A DNA stretch of 64,000 bases, taken from positions 17,890 through 81,889 of the forward strand of contig NZ_JFHL01000014.1 of assembly GCF_003664995.1 (NCBI RefSeq). The letters are read 5' to 3'. This DNA is from Mesotoga sp. BH458_6_3_2_1. GTDB taxonomy: Bacteria > Thermotogota > Thermotogae > Petrotogales > Kosmotogaceae. The position numbers and the translations under genes are program-made. The notes below the pieces were generated by a model. It had not been told where the DNA came from. It saw only the letters and a program-made list of their open reading frames with translations, and searched no databases. Positions 8,776 through 18,474 of the stretch are shown piece after piece; the stretch's first letter is position 1, and each line of letters opens with the position of its first letter.

Positions 8776-11700
8776 GATTTGCTCTCCGGAAGCTCGACGA
8801 CGTCGCCTACGACATAAGGCTCTTTCTTCTGAGCGTCAATTCCTCTTCTGTCGACCGCGAATACTCTAGTGACATCAAGCATCTTAGATTCCAGAATCTC
8901 TGCAAATTCACCCGTTACGTACTGCAGAAAGGATGTTCCACCGGCGAGATTTACGGTTATTCTGGATGTGATGTCAACCGGGAAGTCCGAACTCATTCTT
9001 CTCATGATGTCTTGAACATCTTCAAATCCTGTGAATGGATCATTGAAGAGATAAGGGGTGATCTTCTCAATATCGAATCCGGCCTTCATGCATATCTCTG
9101 GAATGTTATCTTTACCTGCTTGCGAAGTTATGACTATTACTCTGTCAGGATTCAGCCTTTTAATGAGCGTGTACAGTACTCCCGGGGATGTGCCGAGAGG
9201 AGTAAGCAGTATTTTCTCTGTCAATGGTGTGACCTCCATCTTTATGGTTTTTATTGCGAATTGATTCAGGCCGGCACGGACGAACTCCTTGACTATGTCC
9301 TTCTTAACACCGTCTATGATTTTGATCAATGAATTCATGTCATTTTTGCTTTCTCTCTCTATATTGATACTCAGGCAGAGAGTGCCATTGGTGTTTCCAA
9401 ATAGGCTCTTTTCCATGAAGAACCTTGGGTAAACGTAGTTCACCATATTGTGTTTTTCGAAGTGTGGAAACTGGACAGCCTTGAAAGAGATCTTTGACAG
9501 GAGCTTCAGCCAGTTTGGCATCGTGATCGTACCCAAGCATTCATCGATTCTCTTCCGAATCATTGGGTAGAGTGTGCTCTTTTCTAGCTCACTTGCTTTG
9601 TTTCTGATTGAGATTGCGAGATCTCTGTTCATTGACTTGTATTCAGAGGCTTCGAAGGACGCTCGCAGCTTACTCAACTCACCCACAAGATCGGATACCT
9701 CATTCCTAATAGATATTGAAATCTCCGTGTTGCTTTCGAGTTCCACAGCAAGCGCTTCGATCTCGGTTATTGTTCTCAAGACGCGTGTCTTGAAATAGTT
9801 TGGTTCTACGGTTCTGTCTGACTGAACATCCGTGCCGTCAATAAACTTTAGCCATCTCGCAGCCATTATCGTTAATTTCTGCCAGTTTTCGTCGGCGAAA
9901 CTAGCCGCAACCACCTTATCGAGAGGTTCTGGTTCCATCGAAAGCATCCTCACAATATCCTTCAGCTTTCCGGGTTTTCCGGTAATGGGCATGTACTCTC
10001 TGTGGTATCTTGTCACCAGTTTCACGGCAGTCTTTATGTTGTCCCAAGTGTTTTTATTACATGAGTCTGTGTCAAATGAGTTTTGCTTATCATCGAATAG
10101 CCTAAATCTATCATCATCTTCCAGCATCTGATATGAGAGCTCATGATGAAGATCTCTTACTACGCATGGAAGACTATCTAGAGGCAATATGCGACCGTCT
10201 CCAAGTTCGTAGGTTAGTTTTGTGTGACCCAGATCATGAACATTCATCGCAATTGCCAACACGAAATAGAACTCGTTTCGCAGTTGCTTTGGGATACCGT
10301 TGAGAAAGTTTTCTTCGCCGATAGTATTTATGAGATTGACAGTAAATTCCATAAGCCTTTTACTATGGCGCTGAGAATGTTCAACGGTCTCGGGTATCTG
10401 ATCGCCTATCCATTGCAGGGACCAGACTTCTCGAATCATTTTCCGGAGGTAGTTCTTGTAGTTTTCCGTACAACTGTAATCATTATCTAGAAGCTTCAAG
10501 AAGTCTTCGCCGTACCCGAAGGGAAGGCCTCTAGCTTTTCTATATTTGCTTTCAATGACGTTTAGCGGTAGAGAACTCGTAAGATAGTCTTCATTGCTGC
10601 TTGCGGTATACAGATTTCTGAAAGTCTCCGGGAGCGAGCAATACTCTGAGTATTTCAGATGATTTCTTTCGAAACTATGTGTTGTGTTCCTAATAAGAAT
10701 AGAATTGAATGCAGCCAGCGCTTCGTCAATTGCTCCAAAATCCCAGCTTGCTGGAACGGGTGGGAATTTCGCAAGACTGACTTCTCCTTCGAAGATGTAG
10801 AAGAAGGGTAGATTGTTAAAAATACAGTATAGTGAAGCCATAATACCCGGATACTTTTGACCACCCGTAACGTCAATCAGAATTTCCTTGTTTGGGTATT
10901 CTTCTCGGATTCTGTCAAGGATTTTCCAGATCTCAGTGAAGGCTCTTGAAAGACTCTCTATGTTATCACCTGTGTAATACATTGGCCTTTTGTGGACATC
11001 AATACCATACTTGCTGAAAGCATTTTCTGTAAGCGCCTTAAGAAAGCCATAGATTGCCGGTTCGTCTTCTCTCGAAAAACCTTCTGGCCTATCCGGAAAT
11101 ACAATGTACTCTACATCTGATATTGAATATCCTGTATTCAATATGTGCTGGATACTATCGGTCTCTGCGGCTAGGAAACGAATGTCGTTGTAAGAGCACG
11201 GATTCTTCAGTACTTCGTTCAGATCACAACTGAGTTCTTCATCGTCGTTGTACTTTTTCTTGTACCTAAGTACGCTGTACTCTTTTTCTTTCCGGAATCC
11301 TTCGCGTTCGTATTCGTTTCTAAGGTTGCCAAGCTTGTTGAAGAAAGAATTACCCTGCAACGCCACAACGACTTGCTCTGGTTTGAGCCTGTTTTCGACA
11401 TACTGAATGATTTTGAATGCGCTGCTCTCTTCGTGATGTTTGGCAAGTGTCTTGTTCTCATATTTCTTTGATTCTTCCTCTGTCAGACCAGTAAGATCTT
11501 TCAGAAATTTCCATGAGGAGGCCTCTTCAGAGATGATGCTCCTGTCTTCTTTCCCATCGTTCATTTCGATCTCAACTAGATACTGGCAATCGCACTTCCA
11601 TTTCTCGAGAAATTCATCCAGAATCACTTCTTTGATCCCTTTGTTCTTAGGTTCGAGATAATGCCTTATCTTTACCACGAAGGGAAGTGTTTCCAGGTTC

Positions 11701-11981
11701 TTGAGATCTACTTCTGTTGGGTCGAGCGAATACTCTCTTTCGATTCTGTCTTTCGAATCCGAGGAACGCTTCTTATAAGTCTGAGTCCACACATGGCGCA
11801 TTCCGGTCTTTTCCGGAACAATCTCTAGACGGACCCGTTCCTCTTCATTTTCTTCACGCATGATATACCACTGAATAATGCCTGTTTTTCTTTCTGCCTC
11901 TTCCTTAAAAGCAGCAATTGCCTTTTCGTGTGAAGTTCTGTCTAGCAGAAACTTCTCTTCTTTTTCTAGTTTTTCTGACAT
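8754..11981 (-). CDS. CARF-HD-CARF fusion protein, putative cyclic-oligoadenylate-controlled HD hydrolase
   Basis: About 1075 residues with an unusual architecture. Residues 1-190 are unrecognised and charged. A CARF-like domain spans roughly 200-420, with the ligand loop DVTGGQKYPG near 371. A metal-dependent HD-type domain follows near 530-720: EHSQRHSKR at 535, NVHDLGH at 581, LHHE at 612 and RYHRE at 659. A second CARF-like domain lies at the C-terminus, with LLTPLGTSPG near 926 and NLAGGTS near 1012. One CARF could switch the HD hydrolase while the other degrades or buffers the ligand. The HD substrate (nucleic acid, nucleotide or the ligand itself) cannot be told from sequence. ATG 11981 has GGAGG seven bases upstream. 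A hairpin separates it from recQ. Confidence 0.75.
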   Translation of the reverse strand: MSEKLEKEEKFLLDRTSHEKAIAAFKEEAERKTGIIQWYIMREENEEERVRLEIVPEKTGMRHVWTQTYKKRSSDSKDRIEREYSLDPTEVDLKNLETLPFVVKIRHYLEPKNKGIKEVILDEFLEKWKCDCQYLVEIEMNDGKEDRSIISEEASSWKFLKDLTGLTEEESKKYENKTLAKHHEESSAFKIIQYVENRLKPEQVVVALQGNSFFNKLGNLRNEYEREGFRKEKEYSVLRYKKKYNDDEELSCDLNEVLKNPCSYNDIRFLAAETDSIQHILNTGYSISDVEYIVFPDRPEGFSREDEPAIYGFLKALTENAFSKYGIDVHKRPMYYTGDNIESLSRAFTEIWKILDRIREEYPNKEILIDVTGGQKYPGIMASLYCIFNNLPFFYIFEGEVSLAKFPPVPASWDFGAIDEALAAFNSILIRNTTHSFERNHLKYSEYCSLPETFRNLYTASSNEDYLTSSLPLNVIESKYRKARGLPFGYGEDFLKLLDNDYSCTENYKNYLRKMIREVWSLQWIGDQIPETVEHSQRHSKRLMEFTVNLINTIGEENFLNGIPKQLRNEFYFVLAIAMNVHDLGHTKLTYELGDGRILPLDSLPCVVRDLHHELSYQMLEDDDRFRLFDDKQNSFDTDSCNKNTWDNIKTAVKLVTRYHREYMPITGKPGKLKDIVRMLSMEPEPLDKVVAASFADENWQKLTIMAARWLKFIDGTDVQSDRTVEPNYFKTRVLRTITEIEALAVELESNTEISISIRNEVSDLVGELSKLRASFEASEYKSMNRDLAISIRNKASELEKSTLYPMIRKRIDECLGTITMPNWLKLLSKISFKAVQFPHFEKHNMVNYVYPRFFMEKSLFGNTNGTLCLSINIERESKNDMNSLIKIIDGVKKDIVKEFVRAGLNQFAIKTIKMEVTPLTEKILLTPLGTSPGVLYTLIKRLNPDRVIVITSQAGKDNIPEICMKAGFDIEKITPYLFNDPFTGFEDVQDIMRRMSSDFPVDITSRITVNLAGGTSFLQYVTGEFAEILESKMLDVTRVFAVDRRGIDAQKKEPYVVGDVVELPESKSWADKEE

Positions 11982-12006
11982 CAAGCGGCCTCCATTTTCT
12001 GAAAGA

Positions 12007-12031
12007 AACGGGGCGGGATTTCCGCCCCGTT
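12007..12031. terminator. Strong hairpin between recQ-like and CARF-HD-CARF genes
   Basis: AACGGGGCGG / CCGCCCCGTT form a 10-bp GC-rich stem around a 5-nt loop. It overlaps the recQ stop codon and is followed on the minus strand by TTTC only. It could be a weak terminator or an mRNA-stabilising structure that sets different levels of the helicase and the downstream CARF effectors. Confidence 0.6.
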
Positions 12032-15000
12032 AATAAATTCTACCAAGAAAGTAATTCTCAATGAAATCCCATCTCTGGCTGTCATCGAGCTTCATGGTGA
12101 AGAAATCGCGCATAATCTGCTCTTCCCTATCGATTCTTCTTCGGATATCTCTCGTTATTTCACAGTAGTAGTTCTTGAAGTTATTCAGAATGTAATTTCT
12201 GTCTGTGCATTTCAAGTGAACAGCACAGCTTTCGCCACCGCTGAACTTGACGTTTGCCATTCCCAAGATGTCCAAAATGTTTAGTAGACTGGTAATTACT
12301 TCTGTGTGTTCATCCTGACCGTTTAGATAGAGTCTGCAAATTCCTTCTTCACAGGGCTCGAGTAACTCTTCGAGCTTGTTCAACCATCTGTCCTTTGTTA
12401 TGTTGGGGATGTTCTGGACCGTATAGATGTAATTCCCAATTTCTCCCCGACATTTGAACAGGCCTGTCTGAAATCTATCACCATTATATGAAACGAAGTT
12501 GTTCTTCACGATATTTCTAATTTTTATATCCAGATCCTGCACACCTGTGAGAAGAGATGCCGACTTCACCTTCGAAATGATCCCGTCGAAGAGGCTCTTC
12601 TCATCCATCTGTTTTCTTGCAGAATCTAGGGCGAACTCGCCCAGAATCTCAATGAATCTTGTGAGTTGCTGTTTTATACTGTCCATATCCTTGATGACTG
12701 ACATCTCGACGGCAATTTTCGGGATTACCGGTTTTCCTAGAACCTTTGACGGAAATCTCATGAACTGCCAGACGAGCTTTCTAAGATTTCTGTCCCTGTA
12801 TAGCCTAGCCCAGAGGGCAGAGATGTCTATCTTGTAAACGGCTCCAACGGATCTGATCTCCTCGTTATGGAAAAAGCCTTTTCTCGAATAGCCGGCAGAT
12901 TCTCTGGATATTTCCGGGAAGGATTTCATGAGCTCTTCGGCGTCATCGTTGCTGGCAGTGAAGTAAAGATACTGATAGGTTTCTCCCTTTCTAATCAGAA
13001 TCTGTTTCCCAGTCCTGCTTTCAAGGTCTTTCTGAATGAGGAAGATGGCGACTCTAGCCTTATCCCTTATTGTTTCCTCATTGTACTTGTCTTTACCGGT
13101 AATTAGGAGATATCTGATGTCGTCCAGGGAGAGAACAATCTCTCCATTCTTGCTCTGCCGTATCAGTGTACCGATGTGCTCCATTATGTGTCTCATCTTC
13201 CACTGTTCCGGAACGGATATTTTGGAGAGCTTCAGGCTATCTGAAAGGTCTTTCGTATGGAAGTGAGTTGAAGCGACTGAAGGCCTTCCATCTCTTCCTG
13301 CTCTGCCGATTTCCTGGACGTAGTCTGCCATGATAGAGGGAACACTGTGATGAAAGACTTCATCTATATCTGGAATATCTACTCCCATCCCAAAAGCTTT
13401 GGTCGCGATTACAGTTCTATAGATACCCTTCCTGAAGAGCTCCTGGGTTAGGCGACGTTCCTGGGTCTCGGTCGGCCCCGTATATCTGCCGACTTTGTTG
13501 CGGCACTCTTCGAGGTCGGCTATGGCATTGTATATGTTGTGAGCCTGACCAACAAAGGGACAGTAGATAATGCTCTTCTTTCCCGACTCGACAAGGTCGA
13601 TTGCATAATCAATACTGTCTGATAACTTTTGTGCCGTTCTGCAGTCTTTAGAATGTTGATTCAATTCGAAACTGTCGATCTTAAACTTGATATTGTCCCT
13701 TCGAACATTTGTCATGACAGTCTTGGGATTTTTCAGACAGAGAAGCTTGCTTATTTCAGATATTGTATTCAGTTCGCCTCCGGAGATAGCCGTGGCGGTA
13801 GTGGCCATCACCGGAAAGCTGAGCCTAGATCTAAGGAATCGAAGATCTTCTCCCAGATATCCATAGTCCACTCTGAAGGTCTTTCCCCACGTTGTAACTA
13901 GATGAGCCTCATCTACTACAAGAAGACCGATAGACCTTTCGCCGATAATTGAAGATAGAGAGTTTCCCACGAAGGTTTCAGGAGAAACATACAGAATGGT
14001 GATCTCTCCCTTCCTTACTCTTTGAGTGAGTTCGCTTTTCTCGTCAAAGCTCAAGTCTGAATTCAAAAAGGCAGCCCCATTTTCAAAGTATCTTTCGATA
14101 AGCCCATTGACCTGATCTTCCATTAGGGCCTTCAGAGGAGTAATGACTACCGTGAGTCTATCCAGATCTCTCTTCAGAATCTTCGCAGTAAGCTGATAGA
14201 TAAGGGACTTTCCAGACCCGGTCGAAGCAACAAAGAATAGATCGGAGGGGTCTTGCCTGTAGTTCTGATCGATCAGATATCTGATCAACTCTTCCTGACT
14301 GACAAGATAATTGCCCGTTTTTCCATAGACTTCATACTCTTTGAATGAATCGAATCCGAAATGCTCCTTCAATTCATTCTTGAGATCTATGCTTCTCGCC
14401 TCTTCACCGGGACAGTATCCTGTGAAGTCTATTACTTCAACTTCTTTGCCAATAGCTCTAAGCATAGAGACCTCTCTGTCCACTTCACTCAGTACACTTT
14501 CGGCTGGAGAACTCACAATAATCACTTCGTGCTTAGAGCTACCGCTTACAAGCGATATACCGGCTTCGGTAAGGAATGATTCCAGATTCTTATCGAGGCG
14601 GATGCCAGTGCATTTTCTACCCGCTGTGTGATTGAGAAGCTGATCGAGAGTGTTCACTTCAATAGGAGTAATTCTTTCGAACAGAGAAATAGTCTCGGTC
14701 TCTGGGAAATCTTTGACAGAAATGAACTGTCCTTCGATATCGAAGAGAGGCATCAGTTCATCTGAGATATTCTCCCCTGTGTCGATTGAAGCTCTCTCTC
14801 CACAATCAACGGCGACCACTTTTCCGAAGTAGCTTTCAAACAGTGGAGCGTACTTCTTTATTATGACGTATAGCCATTCAGTGATTACGACCGGAGAGTC
14901 GCTGAAATGATCTGCAACTGAAAGAAGCCCATTGAGAGATTTGATTGTCTGATACCATTCGAAATCGAGATTCATGTCATTCGAGATGGTTTTGAATTCA

Positions 15001-15125
15001 CCTTCAGAAATGCACTTAAGCGTTTCTTTCTTTGCATTTTTCAGGACGACGGTCTTCGCCCCGAGAGTTGTAGCGTGTTTTACTCTTGAACTCAACAGTG
15101 TTTTCAATGGTTCGAGTTCATTCAA
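12030..15125 (-). CDS. RecQ-like SF2 DNA helicase with large N- and C-terminal extensions
   Basis: 1031 residues. The RecQ-type helicase core has Walker A ASTGSGKS at 300-307, DEAH at about 405 (VVDEAHLVTTWG), AFGMGVDIPD and motif VI YVQEIGRAGRDGRPS. About 280 residues precede the core and about 400 follow; I recognise neither extension. TTG 15125 is the start: GGAGGTGAT lies seven bases upstream and no in-frame ATG is closer. It heads a unit with the CARF-HD-CARF and CARF-RelE genes, and a copy of the GTGTGATTAT motif lies 153 bp upstream. A paired UvrD-like helicase is in the next unit. Helicases of this kind occur in several anti-phage systems; a role here is inferred from context only. 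Confidence 0.8.
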   Translation of the reverse strand: MNELEPLKTLLSSRVKHATTLGAKTVVLKNAKKETLKCISEGEFKTISNDMNLDFEWYQTIKSLNGLLSVADHFSDSPVVITEWLYVIIKKYAPLFESYFGKVVAVDCGERASIDTGENISDELMPLFDIEGQFISVKDFPETETISLFERITPIEVNTLDQLLNHTAGRKCTGIRLDKNLESFLTEAGISLVSGSSKHEVIIVSSPAESVLSEVDREVSMLRAIGKEVEVIDFTGYCPGEEARSIDLKNELKEHFGFDSFKEYEVYGKTGNYLVSQEELIRYLIDQNYRQDPSDLFFVASTGSGKSLIYQLTAKILKRDLDRLTVVITPLKALMEDQVNGLIERYFENGAAFLNSDLSFDEKSELTQRVRKGEITILYVSPETFVGNSLSSIIGERSIGLLVVDEAHLVTTWGKTFRVDYGYLGEDLRFLRSRLSFPVMATTATAISGGELNTISEISKLLCLKNPKTVMTNVRRDNIKFKIDSFELNQHSKDCRTAQKLSDSIDYAIDLVESGKKSIIYCPFVGQAHNIYNAIADLEECRNKVGRYTGPTETQERRLTQELFRKGIYRTVIATKAFGMGVDIPDIDEVFHHSVPSIMADYVQEIGRAGRDGRPSVASTHFHTKDLSDSLKLSKISVPEQWKMRHIMEHIGTLIRQSKNGEIVLSLDDIRYLLITGKDKYNEETIRDKARVAIFLIQKDLESRTGKQILIRKGETYQYLYFTASNDDAEELMKSFPEISRESAGYSRKGFFHNEEIRSVGAVYKIDISALWARLYRDRNLRKLVWQFMRFPSKVLGKPVIPKIAVEMSVIKDMDSIKQQLTRFIEILGEFALDSARKQMDEKSLFDGIISKVKSASLLTGVQDLDIKIRNIVKNNFVSYNGDRFQTGLFKCRGEIGNYIYTVQNIPNITKDRWLNKLEELLEPCEEGICRLYLNGQDEHTEVITSLLNILDILGMANVKFSGGESCAVHLKCTDRNYILNNFKNYYCEITRDIRRRIDREEQIMRDFFTMKLDDSQRWDFIENYFLGRIY

Positions 15126-15277
15126 ATAATCACCTCCAGTTTTTTCATACGGAGTTAAGTGAGCAGTTTTTTGAAGCGGGAAATAGAATCGAATAAAACA
15201 AAGCGTAGAGGAAGCGTTCCAAAAGAATTTACGTTGTTTCTGACGATATAGAAGTACGAATTAGCAGTGGATTACCC

Positions 15278-15301
15278 CAAAGTGTATAATCACACTTTTT
15301 T
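15278..15301 (-). promoter_or_regulatory. Defence-regulon motif copy M1 (upstream of recQ-like operon)
   Basis: On the minus strand: a six-A run, GTGTGATTAT, then TTTGG, with TTG at bases 16-18 counted from the first G. It shares fixed spacing with five other copies in the window. This copy is the most distant from its gene (153 bp). The rest of the 15126-15498 gap has no ORF and nothing else recognisable. Confidence 0.65.
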
Positions 15302-15498
15302 GGGAGCTGGATCGAAGTTGTTATTTGGAGAGTGCAAGAGACTAGAAAACTGACAAGTCTTGTGAAGGGAGCTCCGAGTATAGATAACTGAAAGGCACTG
15401 AATCAATAAAGACGGAATTGCGACCTTCTTCAGACCTTGTTTACCTTCTGATTCATTCAATATTACGGACAATTCCGGTTAGCTTCCAAATGTGGTTT

Positions 15499-17649
15499 TC
15501 ATACAATTTCAAGAGCAAGGCCTATTAATTTTTCTTTTTCCGAAACTTTTCTAATCAAATCCTCATCATTTGCCTTTTGAGCTATCTCAGCAGCATAAAA
15601 AAACTCTTCAATTTCAAAGAGGTAGGTGCTTAGGTCAGAATACATTTCATATTTACACATAAGCGTGATAGCCTTTTCGAGGTCACTTTCTTTACTTGAT
15701 TCTTTATATTGTTTTAGGAGATTTTTCGCTCTCTCAGTTGCAGTGTTCAGTAACTCTCCGTAGTCAATACTTGTTCTTCCATATTCTATTAGTTCATTTA
15801 TGGCGTCAACGAGATCCATCTCTACACTTGCCTTTCCGTGACCATCCAGTCTTGTGTCAGTCAAGAAGAGTGAGAAGATCTCTTCATCTGCTGGAGCCTC
15901 CTCTGTAAAGATAGTGAGGAGCATGTATTTTGCCCTGGTAATCGACGTGTAAAGTTTCTCGTGGAGAGTTTTGACTTCTATATTACCCATTTCATGAGGG
16001 TTGACCAATATTACGTTGCTGAATTCGAGGCCTTTTATCTCTGAGATCAAGAACGGATAGATTTGTCTGTCGTCACAGTCATCAAAACGGTCTTGAAATT
16101 CAAGTTTCATTTTCTGGTTCGGGAGGAGAACGGCTATCATCACCTTGTTTGAGTTATCAATACTATTCTTCAGGTTAAATACAAGACTATCTAGATTGGT
16201 CGATCTTGACACAATAGGCTTCTGATAAGGCAATACCGGTTCAGTCAGTGGGTCAGAATCCTTCGTAGCTATCCTGAACACCTTAGCCAGAAGGAAGATA
16301 TCGCGGGTGTTCCTGTAAACCTCTTTGAGCGAGTAATCTTTTGCATTGTCGAAGTATCGAGTGATGAATTCCTTTCGCGATAAACGGCCGAGAACCTGCT
16401 GGTTGTAGTCACAAGCAATGATATAACTGGCTGGATTACAGCTGGCCAGATACTTCAGCTCGATTTCTGTTAAGTCCTGAGCTTCATCGACTAGAAGAAG
16501 ATATTTGCTGAGGTCCCTGGGAGTCTGCAGAGCTCCCGCCATAACTTCCCAGGGCAGCAACAGATCTTTGTGATCATGTGTCTTTAAATCTTCTGCCTTC
16601 TTCGATAGTTTTCGCAGAGTATTGTCAACAACATCTGCTAATCCTTCAAGTGGAGCATCTGTAAAGCCACACTTCTTTAGGAGATAAATGGTCTTATTTC
16701 TATCGTCATTATCAGTAGTACCTTCTATATTCACAGTCTTCACAGAATAAAGCAACCTTGAGAAGGCCTCTATGAACTCATGTGAGCCTCTTTCTGGTAG
16801 ATGACTTTTCAGAATAGGCTCGAACTCCCTGCTAATAGGTATTTCCTTGATAAGTGAACCCAAGTTATGAAACGATTTTGCAAGGCCAGGAACAAGATCC
16901 TGAATGGTTGTGAATTCAGTCGGTATTTTGCTTTCACATTTTGTTCTGTTGTAGTGACTCTCCCATTGCTTCAAAAGGTTTTTGCTGCATGAAACATACA
17001 TAGCATTGCTTATGCTGTCTTCACTGCTAGTAATAGTAGGGTCTTCCCTAAACATGGCTCTAAAAAGCAAAAGGGATTTTCCGGTGCCTGCGGGTCCTTC
17101 GATGATGTAGTTTGAACCCTTACTGAAGGAGTCCCGAATTATTGCCTTTTGAGTGGGCGACAACTCATATTTGATTTCGCGGAGGTTCTCCAGTAGTTCA
17201 TCTATCGATTGAGAAGGATCGAATCTAAACATACGGATAGGAATCGAAGAATGACTTGCGAAGATTTTGAAATTATCTCCGTTTTCAAGCTTGAGTTCAA
17301 CCAGCTTCTCACGAAGCTTTTCCTCAAAGAAACGTAAATGACGCCCTTTCCTGAAAGCATTATTTGCCTTCTTGTATGATTTGTCGTGTTCATCCACAAA
17401 ATAAAGAATTGATGTGGATCTTTCCTTGTCAACAATGAACTGCGCTCTATTGCCACTTTGATGTCTGTATGCATAGTAAGTGTACATGTCTTCACTATAA
17501 AGAAACTCAACTTTACCGTCCTTAACTGGGCCTTCGCCTGTGTCTATGTGCCTCCAGAAGTCTTCCCACAAATTCTTCAAGTTGATTCCTAGCTGGTTTG
17601 CTCTTTCAACAGCGGTTTCAACACTGAAGAATCTTGCCGTTTTCACCAT
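15499..17649 (-). CDS. UvrD/Rep-like SF1 helicase
   Basis: About 716 residues. Residues 1-170 have no clear match, but their strand pattern resembles N-terminal nuclease or RelE-like add-ons seen in such helicases. The SF1 core has GPAGTGKS near 185, LLVDEAQDLTE (Walker B), IIACDYNQQ, SLKEVYRNTRDI and a C-terminal LHEKLYTSITRAKYML motif. The tail is helical. ATG 17649 is preferred over the longer frame from 17703. It overlaps the stop of the upstream coiled-coil gene (ATGGTGA arrangement), which implies translational coupling. The gene belongs with the coiled-coil protein and probably with the type III locus. DNA or RNA unwinding is expected; the target is unknown. Confidence 0.8.
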   Translation of the reverse strand: MVKTARFFSVETAVERANQLGINLKNLWEDFWRHIDTGEGPVKDGKVEFLYSEDMYTYYAYRHQSGNRAQFIVDKERSTSILYFVDEHDKSYKKANNAFRKGRHLRFFEEKLREKLVELKLENGDNFKIFASHSSIPIRMFRFDPSQSIDELLENLREIKYELSPTQKAIIRDSFSKGSNYIIEGPAGTGKSLLLFRAMFREDPTITSSEDSISNAMYVSCSKNLLKQWESHYNRTKCESKIPTEFTTIQDLVPGLAKSFHNLGSLIKEIPISREFEPILKSHLPERGSHEFIEAFSRLLYSVKTVNIEGTTDNDDRNKTIYLLKKCGFTDAPLEGLADVVDNTLRKLSKKAEDLKTHDHKDLLLPWEVMAGALQTPRDLSKYLLLVDEAQDLTEIELKYLASCNPASYIIACDYNQQVLGRLSRKEFITRYFDNAKDYSLKEVYRNTRDIFLLAKVFRIATKDSDPLTEPVLPYQKPIVSRSTNLDSLVFNLKNSIDNSNKVMIAVLLPNQKMKLEFQDRFDDCDDRQIYPFLISEIKGLEFSNVILVNPHEMGNIEVKTLHEKLYTSITRAKYMLLTIFTEEAPADEEIFSLFLTDTRLDGHGKASVEMDLVDAINELIEYGRTSIDYGELLNTATERAKNLLKQYKESSKESDLEKAITLMCKYEMYSDLSTYLFEIEEFFYAAEIAQKANDEDLIRKVSEKEKLIGLALEIV

Positions 17650-18419
17650 AGAAATGCAACCGCCAGATTCGCTGCCAATGAAACAAGGCAGATAAGCGCC
17701 CATAACTTGCTTCTATGAGAATGTTTATCGCTCTTCGAAAGCTGAGCTTGAATCGTTTCTTCACTCGCCCTCTTTTTACACTCCAGTTCTAAAGTTTCTT
17801 TAGAGAGCTTCTCAAAGAATTCTTTAACTTTATTGTTAATCGCTTCTTCTGCCTGGTTGAACTCCTGCTCAAAGTTCTGCTGAGCGATTTTTAAATTCTT
17901 ATTTTCTGAATCCAGAGCCAATAGCAAGTTGTTCATGCTGGCAAGTCTATCTCCAATACTCTTATCAAAATCTCTGACCTGATTAAGGTGGTTTTCAAAT
18001 GACTTAAGATCGAATCCTCTGGTTTTCGAGATTATTGAAATTAGTTTCTCAAGAGATTCTGTATCCGATGAATTGAAGAAGAGTCGAAGCTCTTGCCGTA
18101 CTTTATTGAAAGAATCTCTGCAACTAATTACATCAGACTCGAACTCCTCAAGGAGTTTCTTCTGATTATCAACGTTTGAAAGCTCTTTTCTGAGTGAAAC
18201 CATGGCCTCTTGTAAATCTTTGACATTAGCTTCAGCCTTGAGAGCCTCCGAATCAATCTCACTAAGCTCTGTACGGATATCACCAACTCTTTTGATGATG
18301 TCCTTCGATTCTTTTTTTGTCTCACTGAGGAGATCCTTCATTTTCAAATACTCTTCCCTAAATCCCTCATAAAAGGCTTTTGCTTCCTTCAAGTTCTGCA
18401 TTAGTTTTGTTTCGGCCAC
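17643..18419 (-). CDS. Coiled-coil protein with C-terminal membrane anchor
   Basis: About 258 residues, almost entirely predicted helix and coiled coil (KEEAE-type heptads throughout). A single C-terminal transmembrane segment (LWALICLVSLAANLAVAFLW) makes it a tail-anchored, cytoplasm-facing protein. GTG 18419 is chosen: GGAGG lies eight bases upstream, whereas GTG 18428 would overlap that site. The stop overlaps the start of the UvrD-like helicase by a few bases. I recognise no family. A membrane anchor coupled to a helicase inside a CRISPR locus suggests scaffolding or membrane recruitment, which is inference. Confidence 0.7.
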   Translation of the reverse strand: MAETKLMQNLKEAKAFYEGFREEYLKMKDLLSETKKESKDIIKRVGDIRTELSEIDSEALKAEANVKDLQEAMVSLRKELSNVDNQKKLLEEFESDVISCRDSFNKVRQELRLFFNSSDTESLEKLISIISKTRGFDLKSFENHLNQVRDFDKSIGDRLASMNNLLLALDSENKNLKIAQQNFEQEFNQAEEAINNKVKEFFEKLSKETLELECKKRASEETIQAQLSKSDKHSHRSKLWALICLVSLAANLAVAFLW

Positions 18420-18448
18420 TAACTTCACCTCCTTCAGTTATCGATACT

Positions 18449-18474
18449 AAGAAAACAGCGGCATTCGCCGCTGT
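18449..18474 (-). terminator. Intrinsic terminator at the end of the type III cas operon
   Basis: Perfect 8-bp stem ACAGCGGC / GCCGCTGT with a 4-nt loop, followed on the minus strand by TTTTCTT. It sits immediately after the last gene of the RAMP cluster and before the coiled-coil/helicase pair. It may allow partial read-through into them. Confidence 0.8.
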
